Origin: JAWOHX01 sp046484975
GTDB taxonomy: Bacteria; Bacillota; Clostridia; DUPQ01
DNA: 6,079 nucleotides
NCBI GenBank assembly: GCA_046484975.1
Contig: JAWOHX010000161.1
Coordinates: 1 to 6,079 of the forward strand
Reading direction: 5' to 3'
Shown here piece after piece: positions 1 to 5,928 of the stretch. Made by a program: the position numbers and the translations under genes. Numbering within the stretch: position 1 is the stretch's first letter; each line of letters opens with the position of its first letter. The notes beneath the pieces are model-generated. The model was not told the DNA's origin. It was given only the letters and a program-made list of their open reading frames with translations, and did not search any database.

Positions 1-1040
1 TCATCCCCCAGTATCCTCACCGGATTCTCCAGGAGATGGAAGACGATGCCTTCCTCCCGGGCATGATGGATCTCCTCCAGCCTGGCGGGAAGCTCCTCCT
101 CGCCCCTGCGGTAAATGATATATACATTTCTGGCTCCCAGCCTCTTGGCGCTCCTGGCGGCGTCCATGGCCACATTGCCGCCTCCCACCACGGCCACGTT
201 CTCCCCCACCTTCACCGGGGTGTCGTACTCCGGGAACCTGTAGGCCTTCATGAGATTGATCCGGGTGAGGAATTCATTGGCGGAGTAGACCCCGTTGAGG
301 TTCTCCCCGGGAATGTCCATGAACTTGGGCAACCCCGCCCCGGTGCCGATGAAGACCGCGTCATATTCCTGCAGCAGCTCCTCGATGGTGAGAATCTTTC
401 CGATGACCATGTTGGTCAGAATCGCAACCCCCGCATCCTGCAGCTTCTTGATTTCCTTTTTCACCAGTTCCTTGGGCAGCCTGAACTCCGGAATCCCATA
501 GACCAAAACTCCTCCGGGCTCATGGAAGGCCTCGTACACCGTGACCTGGTAACCCATTTTCGCCAGGTCCCCGGCGCAGGTGAGCCCCGCGGGGCCCGCT
601 CCCACCACCGCCACCTTTTCCTTTTTCATTTTCTCCGGCTTGATATCCGTGAGGCTGTCGATCATGTAGTCCGCGGCAAACCGCTCCAGGCGGCCGATGG
701 CCACCGACTCCCCCTTGACCGCCCGCACGCAGAATTGTTCGCACTGGCTTTCCTGTGGGCACACCCTTCCGCAGACGGCGGGAAGGCTGTTGGTGGACGA
801 CAGGGTCGAAAAGGCCTTTTCAAAATCCCCCGCCTTGATGTGGTGGATGAATCCCGGGATGTCCACGTTGACGGGACATCCCTTCATGCAGGGCCTGTGC
901 TTGCATTCCAGGCACCTGTTTGCTTCCCGGACAGCCATCTCCGGGGTGTAACCCAGTGCCACCTCCTGGAAATTGCCAGTCCTTTCCTTGGGATCCTGTT
1001 CCGGCATGGGAGTTTTTTTCGGGCTCATGTCCGCCTTCAT
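1..1040 (-). CDS. nfnB: NfnB / glutamate synthase small subunit-like flavoprotein (3' end outside window)
   Basis: Large subunit of the NADH-dependent reduced ferredoxin:NADP+ oxidoreductase (NfnAB), related to GltD and SudA. Only the first 346 residues lie in the window, against roughly 460-470 usual for the family, so the C-terminus is cut by the window edge. An N-terminal double-cluster ferredoxin-like domain shows C43-x2-C46-x4-C51-x3-C55-P and C90-x3-C94-x5-C100-x3-C104, ligands for two [4Fe-4S] clusters. An FAD-binding Rossmann motif VAVVGAGPAGL lies near residues 143-153, followed by the EPGGVLVYGIPEFRLPK stretch typical of the family. A second dinucleotide motif, VAVVGGGNVAMD (near 282-293), should bind NADP(H). 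The ATG at 1040 overlaps the nfnA stop as ATGA. A second ATG at 1028 (MSPKKTP) has a better Shine-Dalgarno (GAAGG, 5 bases upstream), so the true start is one of these two. The adjacent nfnA argues for NfnB rather than a glutamate synthase subunit, since no large GltB-type gene is present. Confidence 0.93.
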   Translation of the reverse strand, partial: MKADMSPKKTPMPEQDPKERTGNFQEVALGYTPEMAVREANRCLECKHRPCMKGCPVNVDIPGFIHHIKAGDFEKAFSTLSSTNSLPAVCGRVCPQESQCEQFCVRAVKGESVAIGRLERFAADYMIDSLTDIKPEKMKKEKVAVVGAGPAGLTCAGDLAKMGYQVTVYEAFHEPGGVLVYGIPEFRLPKELVKKEIKKLQDAGVAILTNMVIGKILTIEELLQEYDAVFIGTGAGLPKFMDIPGENLNGVYSANEFLTRINLMKAYRFPEYDTPVKVGENVAVVGGGNVAMDAARSAKRLGARNVYIIYRRGEEELPARLEEIHHAREEGIVFHLLENPVRILGD

Positions 1041-1852
1041 TTATCATCCAGTCTGCAGCGATGCTCCTGTTTCACGTACATTTTCTGTCTTCTCATGGCT
1101 TCGTCAAAATCAACCAGGTGACCATCGAAATCCGGGCCATCCACGCAGGCGAATTTCACTTTTCCCCCCACTGTTACCCGGCAGCCTCCGCACATGCCCG
1201 TCCCGTCCACCATCACCGGATTCATGCTGACGATGGTCTTGATGCCAAGTCCCCTGGTCAGTTCGGCCACGGCCTTCATCATGGGCAGGGGCCCGATGGC
1301 CACCACCAGGTCGTAGGTTTTCTCTTTCAGCAACTCCTTCAGGACGTCGGTGACGAAACCCTTGCGTCCGTTGGACCCGTCATCCGTGGTGACAATCAGC
1401 CGGTCGCTCACCGCTTCCATCTCTTTTTCCAAAAAGACCAGGTCCTTGTTCCGAAAGCCGGTGATCACATCCACCCGGGCCCCGGCCTCCTTGAGCCCCC
1501 TGGCCTGGGGATAGGCGATGGCGGTTCCAAGGCCTCCTCCGATGACGCAGGCGTCCCGGTATCCCTCTGTTTCCGTTGGCGTGCCCAGGGGGCCCGTGAA
1601 ATCCAGCACATGCTCCCCGGCCTCCAGCTTCCCCAGTTTGATGGTGGTGTTGCCCACCTCCTGGAAAATCACGGTGACTTCGCCGGACCCGGGATCCTTG
1701 TCCGCAATGGTGAGGGGGATCCTTTCCCCGGTCTCGTCCACACGGACCATGACGAACTGCCCGGGCCTTGCTTTCCTTGCAATCAACGGGGCATGGACCC
1801 GTATCATTGTCACTTCCCCGTTCAGCTTCCTCTTGTATGTAATCTCAAACAT
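1037..1852 (-). CDS. nfnA: NfnA / sulfide dehydrogenase-type FAD/NAD-binding subunit
   Basis: Small subunit of NfnAB (also annotated SudB or ferredoxin-NADP reductase subunit alpha), related to dihydroorotate dehydrogenase electron-transfer subunit PyrK. With NfnB it is expected to couple NADPH oxidation or formation to NAD+ and ferredoxin by flavin-based electron bifurcation in the cytoplasm. In the 271-residue form starting at ATG 1852, an FAD-binding beta-barrel carries RIPLTIAD (about 44-51), a pyridine-nucleotide domain has GGGLGTAIAYPQA (about 105-117), and a C-terminal [2Fe-2S] site has D216-x4-C221-x2-C224-x11-C236. The Asp plus three Cys pattern is the one known for NfnA. The frame stays open to a GTG at 1870 that overlaps the map stop as GTGA. 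I prefer ATG 1852 because family members begin at MF-I and because the upstream GAGTGG-AACC gives a weak Shine-Dalgarno site. The gap to map is then 14 bases. The TGA stop overlaps the nfnB ATG, suggesting translational coupling and a fixed subunit ratio. Confidence 0.93.
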   Translation of the reverse strand: MFEITYKRKLNGEVTMIRVHAPLIARKARPGQFVMVRVDETGERIPLTIADKDPGSGEVTVIFQEVGNTTIKLGKLEAGEHVLDFTGPLGTPTETEGYRDACVIGGGLGTAIAYPQARGLKEAGARVDVITGFRNKDLVFLEKEMEAVSDRLIVTTDDGSNGRKGFVTDVLKELLKEKTYDLVVAIGPLPMMKAVAELTRGLGIKTIVSMNPVMVDGTGMCGGCRVTVGGKVKFACVDGPDFDGHLVDFDEAMRRQKMYVKQEHRCRLDDK

Positions 1853-1866
1853 GGTTCCACTCTTTC

Positions 1867-2625
1867 TCACATGCCATCCTGCATGGTCAGTATTTCCGGC
1901 CCGTCAGGGGTCACGGCCAGTGTGTGCTCATACTGGGCGGACAGGCTTTTGTCCAGGGTCCTTGCGCTCCATCCGTCGGTTTCATCCACATAGCACTCTT
2001 TTTTCCCAAGGTTGATCATGGGTTCCACGGTAAACACCATTCCATCGCTTATCCTGGGGCCTTTTCCCGCTTTCCCGTAATGGGGGACCACCAGCCCGTC
2101 GTGCATCAGCCTCCCGATGCCATGGCCCGTGAACTCCTCCACCACCGACATGCCGTTTTTCTCCGCATGCCGCTGCACCGCCTGGCTGATGTCCCCGATC
2201 CGGTTGCCGTCCAGGGCCATGCCAATGCCCAGATGCAGGCATTCCTTTGTGACCCGCATCAGTTTTTCCGCCCGGGGGGGGATGTTTCCCACGGCATAGC
2301 ACCAGGCGGAATCCGCCAGCCAGCCGTCCAGTTCCACCACGAAATCCACTTTCACGATGTCCCCGTCCTTCAGCACGTATCCCGAGGGGAACCCGTGGCA
2401 GATCACATCATTGACGGAGGTGCAGGTGGCATAGGGATATCCCATGTAGCCGATCTGCGCCGGGCGGGCCTTGTGCCTCAGGATGTACCGGTGCACGAAG
2501 CCGTCGATTTCCAGGGTGGTCAGGCCTTCCCTGATCATGGACTTCAATTCCGTATGACAGGCACCGACGATTTTTCCCGCTTCTTTGATTTTGTGTATCT
2601 GGTTCCGGGTCCATATGCTTGTCAT
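1867..2625 (-). CDS. map: Type I methionine aminopeptidase
   Basis: Removes the N-terminal methionine from nascent proteins in the cytoplasm. At 252 residues it is a compact type Ia enzyme, close to E. coli Map (264), with no N-terminal SEC-C zinc extension as found in some clostridial paralogs. All five metal ligands are present: D94 (in VKVDF), D105 (in LADSA), H168 (in GHGIGR), E201 (in FTVEPM) and E232 (in QYEHT). The catalytic-site histidines H77 (VICHGFP) and H175 are kept, as are pocket residues matching E. coli Y62, Y65, C70 and W221 (here Y60, Y63, C68, W219). The enzyme therefore looks fully active. The ATG at 2625 is preceded by AGGCGG six bases upstream and by a good promoter. It is the first gene of a map-nfnA-nfnB operon. 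In Firmicutes the main map usually sits in the secY-adk ribosomal cluster, so this copy may be a second paralog, which is inference. Confidence 0.97.
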   Translation of the reverse strand: MTSIWTRNQIHKIKEAGKIVGACHTELKSMIREGLTTLEIDGFVHRYILRHKARPAQIGYMGYPYATCTSVNDVICHGFPSGYVLKDGDIVKVDFVVELDGWLADSAWCYAVGNIPPRAEKLMRVTKECLHLGIGMALDGNRIGDISQAVQRHAEKNGMSVVEEFTGHGIGRLMHDGLVVPHYGKAGKGPRISDGMVFTVEPMINLGKKECYVDETDGWSARTLDKSLSAQYEHTLAVTPDGPEILTMQDGM

Positions 2626-2656
2626 GAACTGCCGCCTGTCCTCTAAGTTTAAAAGA

Positions 2657-2685
2657 ATTGTACCACTTTACATTTCCATATTCAA
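2657..2685 (-). promoter_or_regulatory. Sigma-A promoter for map-nfnA-nfnB
   Basis: On the minus strand a -35 hexamer TTGAAT (2680-2685) and a -10 hexamer TACAAT (2657-2662) are separated by exactly 17 bases. Matches to consensus are 4/6 and 5/6. Transcription would start near 2650, giving a leader of about 25 bases that contains the AGGCGG ribosome-binding site of map. No operator or riboswitch fits in so short a leader, so expression is probably constitutive unless a repressor binds the promoter itself. Confidence 0.72.
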
Positions 2686-2717
2686 CATCAATGCTCAATA
2701 AATACCGAATATCCCGT

Positions 2718-2742
2718 GGGTTTTCCCGCCGGGAGGAAAACC
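2718..2742. repeat. Short inverted repeat between tRNA-Val and map
   Basis: Arms GGTTTTCC (2719-2726) and GGAAAACC (2735-2742) are complementary and enclose an 8-base loop. On the minus strand no T-run follows, so it is a poor intrinsic terminator on its own. It lies between the stronger tRNA terminator hairpin and the map promoter. It could act as a back-up transcription or RNA-processing barrier, or be fortuitous. Confidence 0.35.
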
Positions 2743-2760
2743 TCCGCCCTCCCTTTGCAT

Positions 2761-2794
2761 ATAAAAGGTTCCCCGCTTCCGGAAGCGGGGAACC
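2761..2794 (-). terminator. Rho-independent terminator of tRNA-Val
   Basis: Perfect inverted repeat with 14-base arms: GGTTCCCCGCTTCC (2767-2780) pairs with GGAAGCGGGGAACC (2781-2794). The arms have no spacer, so the real loop is the central CCGG. On the minus strand it is followed by TTTTAT, a short T-tract. The hairpin begins at the base right after the CCA of the tRNA. On the plus strand no T-run follows, so termination should act only on minus-strand transcripts. Confidence 0.82.
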
Positions 2795-2870
2795 TGGTGG
2801 GCGTTACAGGACTCGAACCTGTGACTTTCACCACGTCAAGATGACACTCTACCAGCTGAGTTAAACGCCC
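2795..2870 (-). tRNA. tRNA-Val (anticodon GAC), CCA encoded
   Basis: Folds as a canonical 76-base tRNA. The 7-bp acceptor stem is GGGCGTT with AACGCCC. The D arm is ACTC/GAGT with loop AGCTGGTA. The anticodon stem TCATC/GGTGA has one T-G pair and loop TTGACGT. The variable region is 5 bases. The T stem ACAGG/CCTGT has loop TTCGAGT. Anticodon GAC (2835-2837) reads the valine codons GUC and GUU. The discriminator is A, and CCA is encoded at 2795-2797. It is a single tRNA rather than part of a cluster, with its own promoter-like region upstream and a strong hairpin directly downstream. Confidence 0.97.
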
Positions 2871-2879
2871 GTGTATAAT

Positions 2880-2908
2880 ATAATAGTATAAAAGGCAGGT
2901 TTCCACAA
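2880..2908 (-). promoter_or_regulatory. Promoter candidate for tRNA-Val with A+T-rich upstream tract
   Basis: On the minus strand TTGTGG (2903-2908) and TATTAT (2880-2885) are 17 bases apart. The -10 ends 9 bases before the mature tRNA 5' end, leaving a leader of only a few bases for RNase P. Overlapping alternatives for the -10 exist in the run TATACTATTATATTATAC. Directly upstream of the -35 (about 2911-2927) is an almost pure A/T tract resembling an UP element, as expected for a stable-RNA promoter. That tract abuts the stop codon of the PHP gene. Confidence 0.55.
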
Positions 2909-2927
2909 GTTCTATTTTAATATTTTT

Positions 2928-3752
2928 TCAGGGTTCCAGGCAGGCACGGACGGCATGGTAACAGGCGTCCGGGACGGATTGCCCGCCCAGGTGTATCCCG
3001 GACTTGATGTCCCCGTGATAATCGCTTCCCCCGGTCACCAGCAGGCCGTGCCTCTTGGCCAGTCCGAGGTACCTTCGGGTATCCGCCTTCGTATGGTCGC
3101 TGTGGTAGGCTTCCAGCCCCTTGAGCCCGAGGGAAGTGAATGCGTCCAATGCTTTTGGGAGGAGGTTGTCCTTTTCCAGGTAGACGGGATGGGCGAGCAC
3201 GGGGACCCCTCCCCACTCCAGTATGGCCCGGATGGCGGTCTCTGGTGTTGTCTTCTCCCGTTTCACATGGATGTCCCTGCGGTTCAGGATTCGGTTGAAG
3301 GCATCCTCCTGACTGTCTGCATATCCCTTTTCCATGAGCAATGCGGCAACATGGGGCCTGCCGGGGGTTCCATCCCCCGCCTTGTCCGCCAGTTCCTCCT
3401 CCGAGACCAGATATCCCGCCCCTCGGAGATTGAGGAGGAGGTTCCTGTTCCGCTCATCTCTTTTTTCCAGGATCCATTCAAGCCAGGAAGTGATCTGCAG
3501 GACGTGCCGGCCGGCGAAATACCCGAGGATATGGGTCACGGCATCCCTCTCGTATTCCACGCTGAGTTCCACCCCGCATAAAAAGTCCAGCCCCAGCCGC
3601 CGGGCTTCTTCCTCCCCCTCCCCGATCCCGTCCACGGTGTCGTGGTCGGTGATGGCCAGGGCGCAAAGTCCCAGTGCACATGCCATCTGCACCAGCTCCG
3701 CAGGGGATTTGGTCCCGTCGGAGGCAGTGGAATGCACATGCAAATCAACCAT
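2928..3752 (-). CDS. PHP-domain phosphoesterase (YciV/TrpH, RNase AM-like)
   Basis: A 274-residue metal-dependent phosphoesterase of the PHP family. All PHP motifs are present: H5-V-H7 with D12 (DLHVHSTASDG), D36-H37-D38 in TDHD, E62 in GVELS, H74, a GRPH motif with H134, AHP with H188, and D244-x-H246 in GGSDYHG, which fits a trinuclear metal site. The segment between H74 and GRPH (about 75-134) corresponds to the insertion seen in YciV/TrpH proteins. Characterised relatives hydrolyse 3',5'-nucleotide bisphosphates, and E. coli YciV also trims RNA 5' ends. The same activity here is family inference. I chose ATG 3752 because the HxH motif follows at once, GGGTGG sits six bases upstream, and the overlap with the GH31 gene is only 8 bases (ATGGTTGA). 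The frame extends to ATG 3791, but that start has no Shine-Dalgarno and would overlap by 47 bases. The overlap implies co-transcription with the glycosidase, though no functional link is evident. No hairpin terminator follows the stop. Confidence 0.92.
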   Translation of the reverse strand: MVDLHVHSTASDGTKSPAELVQMACALGLCALAITDHDTVDGIGEGEEEARRLGLDFLCGVELSVEYERDAVTHILGYFAGRHVLQITSWLEWILEKRDERNRNLLLNLRGAGYLVSEEELADKAGDGTPGRPHVAALLMEKGYADSQEDAFNRILNRRDIHVKREKTTPETAIRAILEWGGVPVLAHPVYLEKDNLLPKALDAFTSLGLKGLEAYHSDHTKADTRRYLGLAKRHGLLVTGGSDYHGDIKSGIHLGGQSVPDACYHAVRACLEP

Positions 3753-5832
3753 GAGGGACCACCCGCACCTTTCCTTGATATCCCCCGTCATCGAAGAAGG
3801 GTTTCCCGTTTTCCCATTCGTTGCGAAACACCACGTCCGACGTTCCGTTCACATACCGGAATTCACCGTCTGCGCCCCTGTAGAGGTGGATTTCCAGTTC
3901 ATCCACCTCCGTTTCATCCACATGCTGCACCGGGGGTCCCTGGACGATGACGGCACCCGCAGGCACAAAGACAGGGATTTTATCAATGGGCGCGTGGACA
4001 TTCATCCATCTTCCCCCGGCAAATGCCTCGTCGGTCTCCATGTCGTACCAGAGGCCTTCGGGCAGATAGACCTGCCGGTGGTCGGATTCCGTCAGCATGG
4101 GGCAGACCAGCATGTACTTTCCGAAATAGTACTGGTCCTCAATGCCATGGGTATTCCGGTCATCCTGGTGGCAGAGGATCATGTGCCTAATGAAGGGCAG
4201 GCCCGTCCGGCAGCATTCAGCCTCCGTACTGAAGATATATGGCAAAAGACGGTAGCGCAGCATTGCATATTTCCTGAAGATTCCGCATGCCTGTTCCCCG
4301 AAGGCCCAGGGTTCCCGGGGATTGTTGTTGCCTCCCCCGTGGCACCGGGCATGACTGGAGAACAGCCCCAGCTGTGCCCACCGGACATAGAGCTTAGGCG
4401 TCGGGATCCCGATGAAACCCCCGATGTCATGGCTCCAGAAAGGATGGCCTGACAAGCCGAGGGAAAGCCCCGAACGCAGCGCCCCCGCCATGTTCTCATA
4501 GGTGGATTTCGCATCCCCGCTCCAGTGGAGGGGATACCGCTGGCCCCCGGCATAGGTGGACCGGGCCCAGACAATGCCTTCCCCGTGGACTTTCCGGACC
4601 CGTTCATGGATCGCCTTGTTGTAGAGGAGGGGGAACAGGTTGTGCATGTATTTCCCGTCCATCCCTGCATATACCCCGTCCGGGGGACAGTTCTCGGGCA
4701 TGTCGGTCTTGATGACCCGGGCGCCCATCCGAAGGACCTCTTCCACCTGGGACAGGATCCATTCCACCGCCTCCGGGTTGGAATAGTCGATCATGGCGTA
4801 ATATGTCCCGAACCAATGGAAGGGATAGATGTCCCCGTCCGCCTTTTTGATGAAATACCCCTTTTCCCGGCCTGTCCTGTAGTTGTCCGTTTCCGGATGG
4901 ACGAAGGGCATCTGCCAGAGGGAGAGACGATAGCCCATGCCTTCCAATTCCCGGACCATTCCCTCGGGATCCGGAAACCGCTTCTTTGAGAACTTCATGT
5001 CGCAGACCCAGTCCCGTTCAAACCAATATGTGTCCAGGTGCAAAACATCGCAGGGGATCTGCCGCTCACGGAGCTCCCGGGCCACCGACATGGCGATGTC
5101 CCTGTTCTCATAACTGTTCCTGCTCATCCACAGGCCATAGCTCCACCGCGGCAGTGCCGGGGCAAAGCCTGTGATGCGGCAGTACCCCGCCAGGACATCC
5201 CTCAGGTCCGGGCCTGCGATGAAAAAGACGTCCATGACGTTGTCCTCGGAGAACACATTGGCATAATCGTGGTTTTTCATCCCGATGTCGAAATCCATGA
5301 GTGCGGAGGTGTTGACGAAAATCCCGTAGCCTGCGGAACTCATATAGAAAGGGATGTTTTTGTAAGTGAGGGAGCCCTCGTTGCCTGCGGCATCCTGATG
5401 GTAGAAGTCAATGTACTGGCCCCGCCTGTCCATCCCCGGGAACCGTTCCCCCAGCCCGTAGATTTTCTCGTTCAGCGCCAGGGCCGTGGTGAAGGTGCAG
5501 ATCTCGTTGCTGATGCCGAAGGGAAAGAAATCCTTGAGGGATGCATAACCCCCGGCCCCGGTGCCGCCGGGATGGCACAGCTGGATGCCGGGCATGTACA
5601 GGAGGGTGTTGCCCTCCCCGTCCTTGAGCCGCATGGCCAGCGGGGACCTTTCAACCTCCAGCACGGCTTTTCCGTTGGTGAACACCAGGGCGTCCTCCCG
5701 TTCCACGCATTCGATCCCCGTCACAAAAAACCCGTCGTCCAGCATCGGGGTGTCGTTCTGAAAGGAACCGTCCCGGGAATATCTGATCCGGAAGGAACGT
5801 TCCCCCGCTCCGTCCGGTAGAGACATAATCAT
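3745..5832 (-). CDS. GH31 alpha-glycosidase (YicI-type alpha-xylosidase/alpha-glucosidase)
   Basis: A 695-residue retaining exo-alpha-glycosidase of family GH31, close in layout to E. coli alpha-xylosidase YicI (772 residues). Order: N-terminal beta-sandwich (about 1-225, with KIYGLGERF and YKNIPFYMSSAGYG), (beta/alpha)8 barrel (about 226-545), and C-terminal beta domains. The nucleophile is D377 in KTDMPE and the acid/base is D440 in HWSGD. Substrate-binding residues matching YicI D306, R466 and H540 are D267 (HLDTYW), R424 (ARSTYAGGQ) and H498 (SSHARCHG), all at the same spacing. No signal peptide or membrane segment is seen, so it should act in the cytoplasm on imported oligosaccharides or glycosides. 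The two residues after D267 are T268-Y269, where YicI has Cys-Phe and typical alpha-glucosidases differ, so the exact substrate is uncertain. ATG 5832 (MIMSL) has AGGGGG four bases upstream, and ATG 5826 is an alternative. The 3' end overlaps the PHP gene. No transporter or regulator lies in the window. Confidence 0.93.
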   Translation of the reverse strand: MIMSLPDGAGERSFRIRYSRDGSFQNDTPMLDDGFFVTGIECVEREDALVFTNGKAVLEVERSPLAMRLKDGEGNTLLYMPGIQLCHPGGTGAGGYASLKDFFPFGISNEICTFTTALALNEKIYGLGERFPGMDRRGQYIDFYHQDAAGNEGSLTYKNIPFYMSSAGYGIFVNTSALMDFDIGMKNHDYANVFSEDNVMDVFFIAGPDLRDVLAGYCRITGFAPALPRWSYGLWMSRNSYENRDIAMSVARELRERQIPCDVLHLDTYWFERDWVCDMKFSKKRFPDPEGMVRELEGMGYRLSLWQMPFVHPETDNYRTGREKGYFIKKADGDIYPFHWFGTYYAMIDYSNPEAVEWILSQVEEVLRMGARVIKTDMPENCPPDGVYAGMDGKYMHNLFPLLYNKAIHERVRKVHGEGIVWARSTYAGGQRYPLHWSGDAKSTYENMAGALRSGLSLGLSGHPFWSHDIGGFIGIPTPKLYVRWAQLGLFSSHARCHGGGNNNPREPWAFGEQACGIFRKYAMLRYRLLPYIFSTEAECCRTGLPFIRHMILCHQDDRNTHGIEDQYYFGKYMLVCPMLTESDHRQVYLPEGLWYDMETDEAFAGGRWMNVHAPIDKIPVFVPAGAVIVQGPPVQHVDETEVDELEIHLYRGADGEFRYVNGTSDVVFRNEWENGKPFFDDGGYQGKVRVVPHG

Positions 5833-5833
5833 A

Positions 5834-5841
5834 CGCCCCCC
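5834..5841 (-). promoter_or_regulatory. Ribosome-binding site of the GH31 gene
   Basis: The minus-strand G-run (5836-5841, preceded by A at 5842) is a near-consensus Shine-Dalgarno sequence. It lies 3-4 bases before ATG 5832 and about 9-10 bases before ATG 5826. The spacing allows either start, and the protein differs only by the first two residues. Confidence 0.5.
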
Positions 5842-5902
5842 TGTCAGGGAACATCAGGCCATGAATGTCAGTTCCATGCTGCAGATTTGAGTGCCCGGTG
5901 CG

Positions 5903-5928
5903 AGTATAGATATCCGGGTTTATGTCAA
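5903..5928 (-). promoter_or_regulatory. Weak promoter candidate for the GH31-PHP unit
   Basis: On the minus strand a perfect -35 consensus TTGACA (5923-5928) is followed by TATACT (5903-5908), a good -10, but the spacer is only 14 bases, shorter than the usual 16-18. A promoter here would need an activator or a different -10. The TATACT is flanked by 5-base inverted arms CCGGG/CCCGG (about 5893-5917) that could mark an operator. The predicted leader is about 65 bases. Confidence 0.3.

Noticed and set aside
36..1121. Plus-strand open frame opposite nfnB
   Set aside because: The opposite strand carries clear iron-sulfur and FAD motifs. The plus frame is a shadow of that coding sequence.
1037..1870. 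GTG start for nfnA at 1870 (GTGA overlap with map)
   Set aside because: It adds six residues not typical of the family and has no Shine-Dalgarno inside map. ATG 1852 matches the family N-terminus.
920..1993. Long plus-strand open frame (357 codons) opposite nfnA and map
   Set aside because: It mirrors the minus-strand genes. The minus strand encodes proteins with full family motifs, and the plus-strand product is rich in His, Pro and Gly with no recognisable domain.
2658..2906. Short open frames on both strands across the tRNA (products with RTRTCDFHHVKMTLYQLS and RLTQLVECHLDVVKVTGSSP)
   Set aside because: These are the familiar false proteins produced by translating a tRNA gene or its complement.
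3334..4452. Long plus-strand open frame opposite the GH31 and PHP genes
   Set aside because: It crosses two well-supported minus-strand genes, has no family motif, and is explained by GC-rich codon structure on the other strand.
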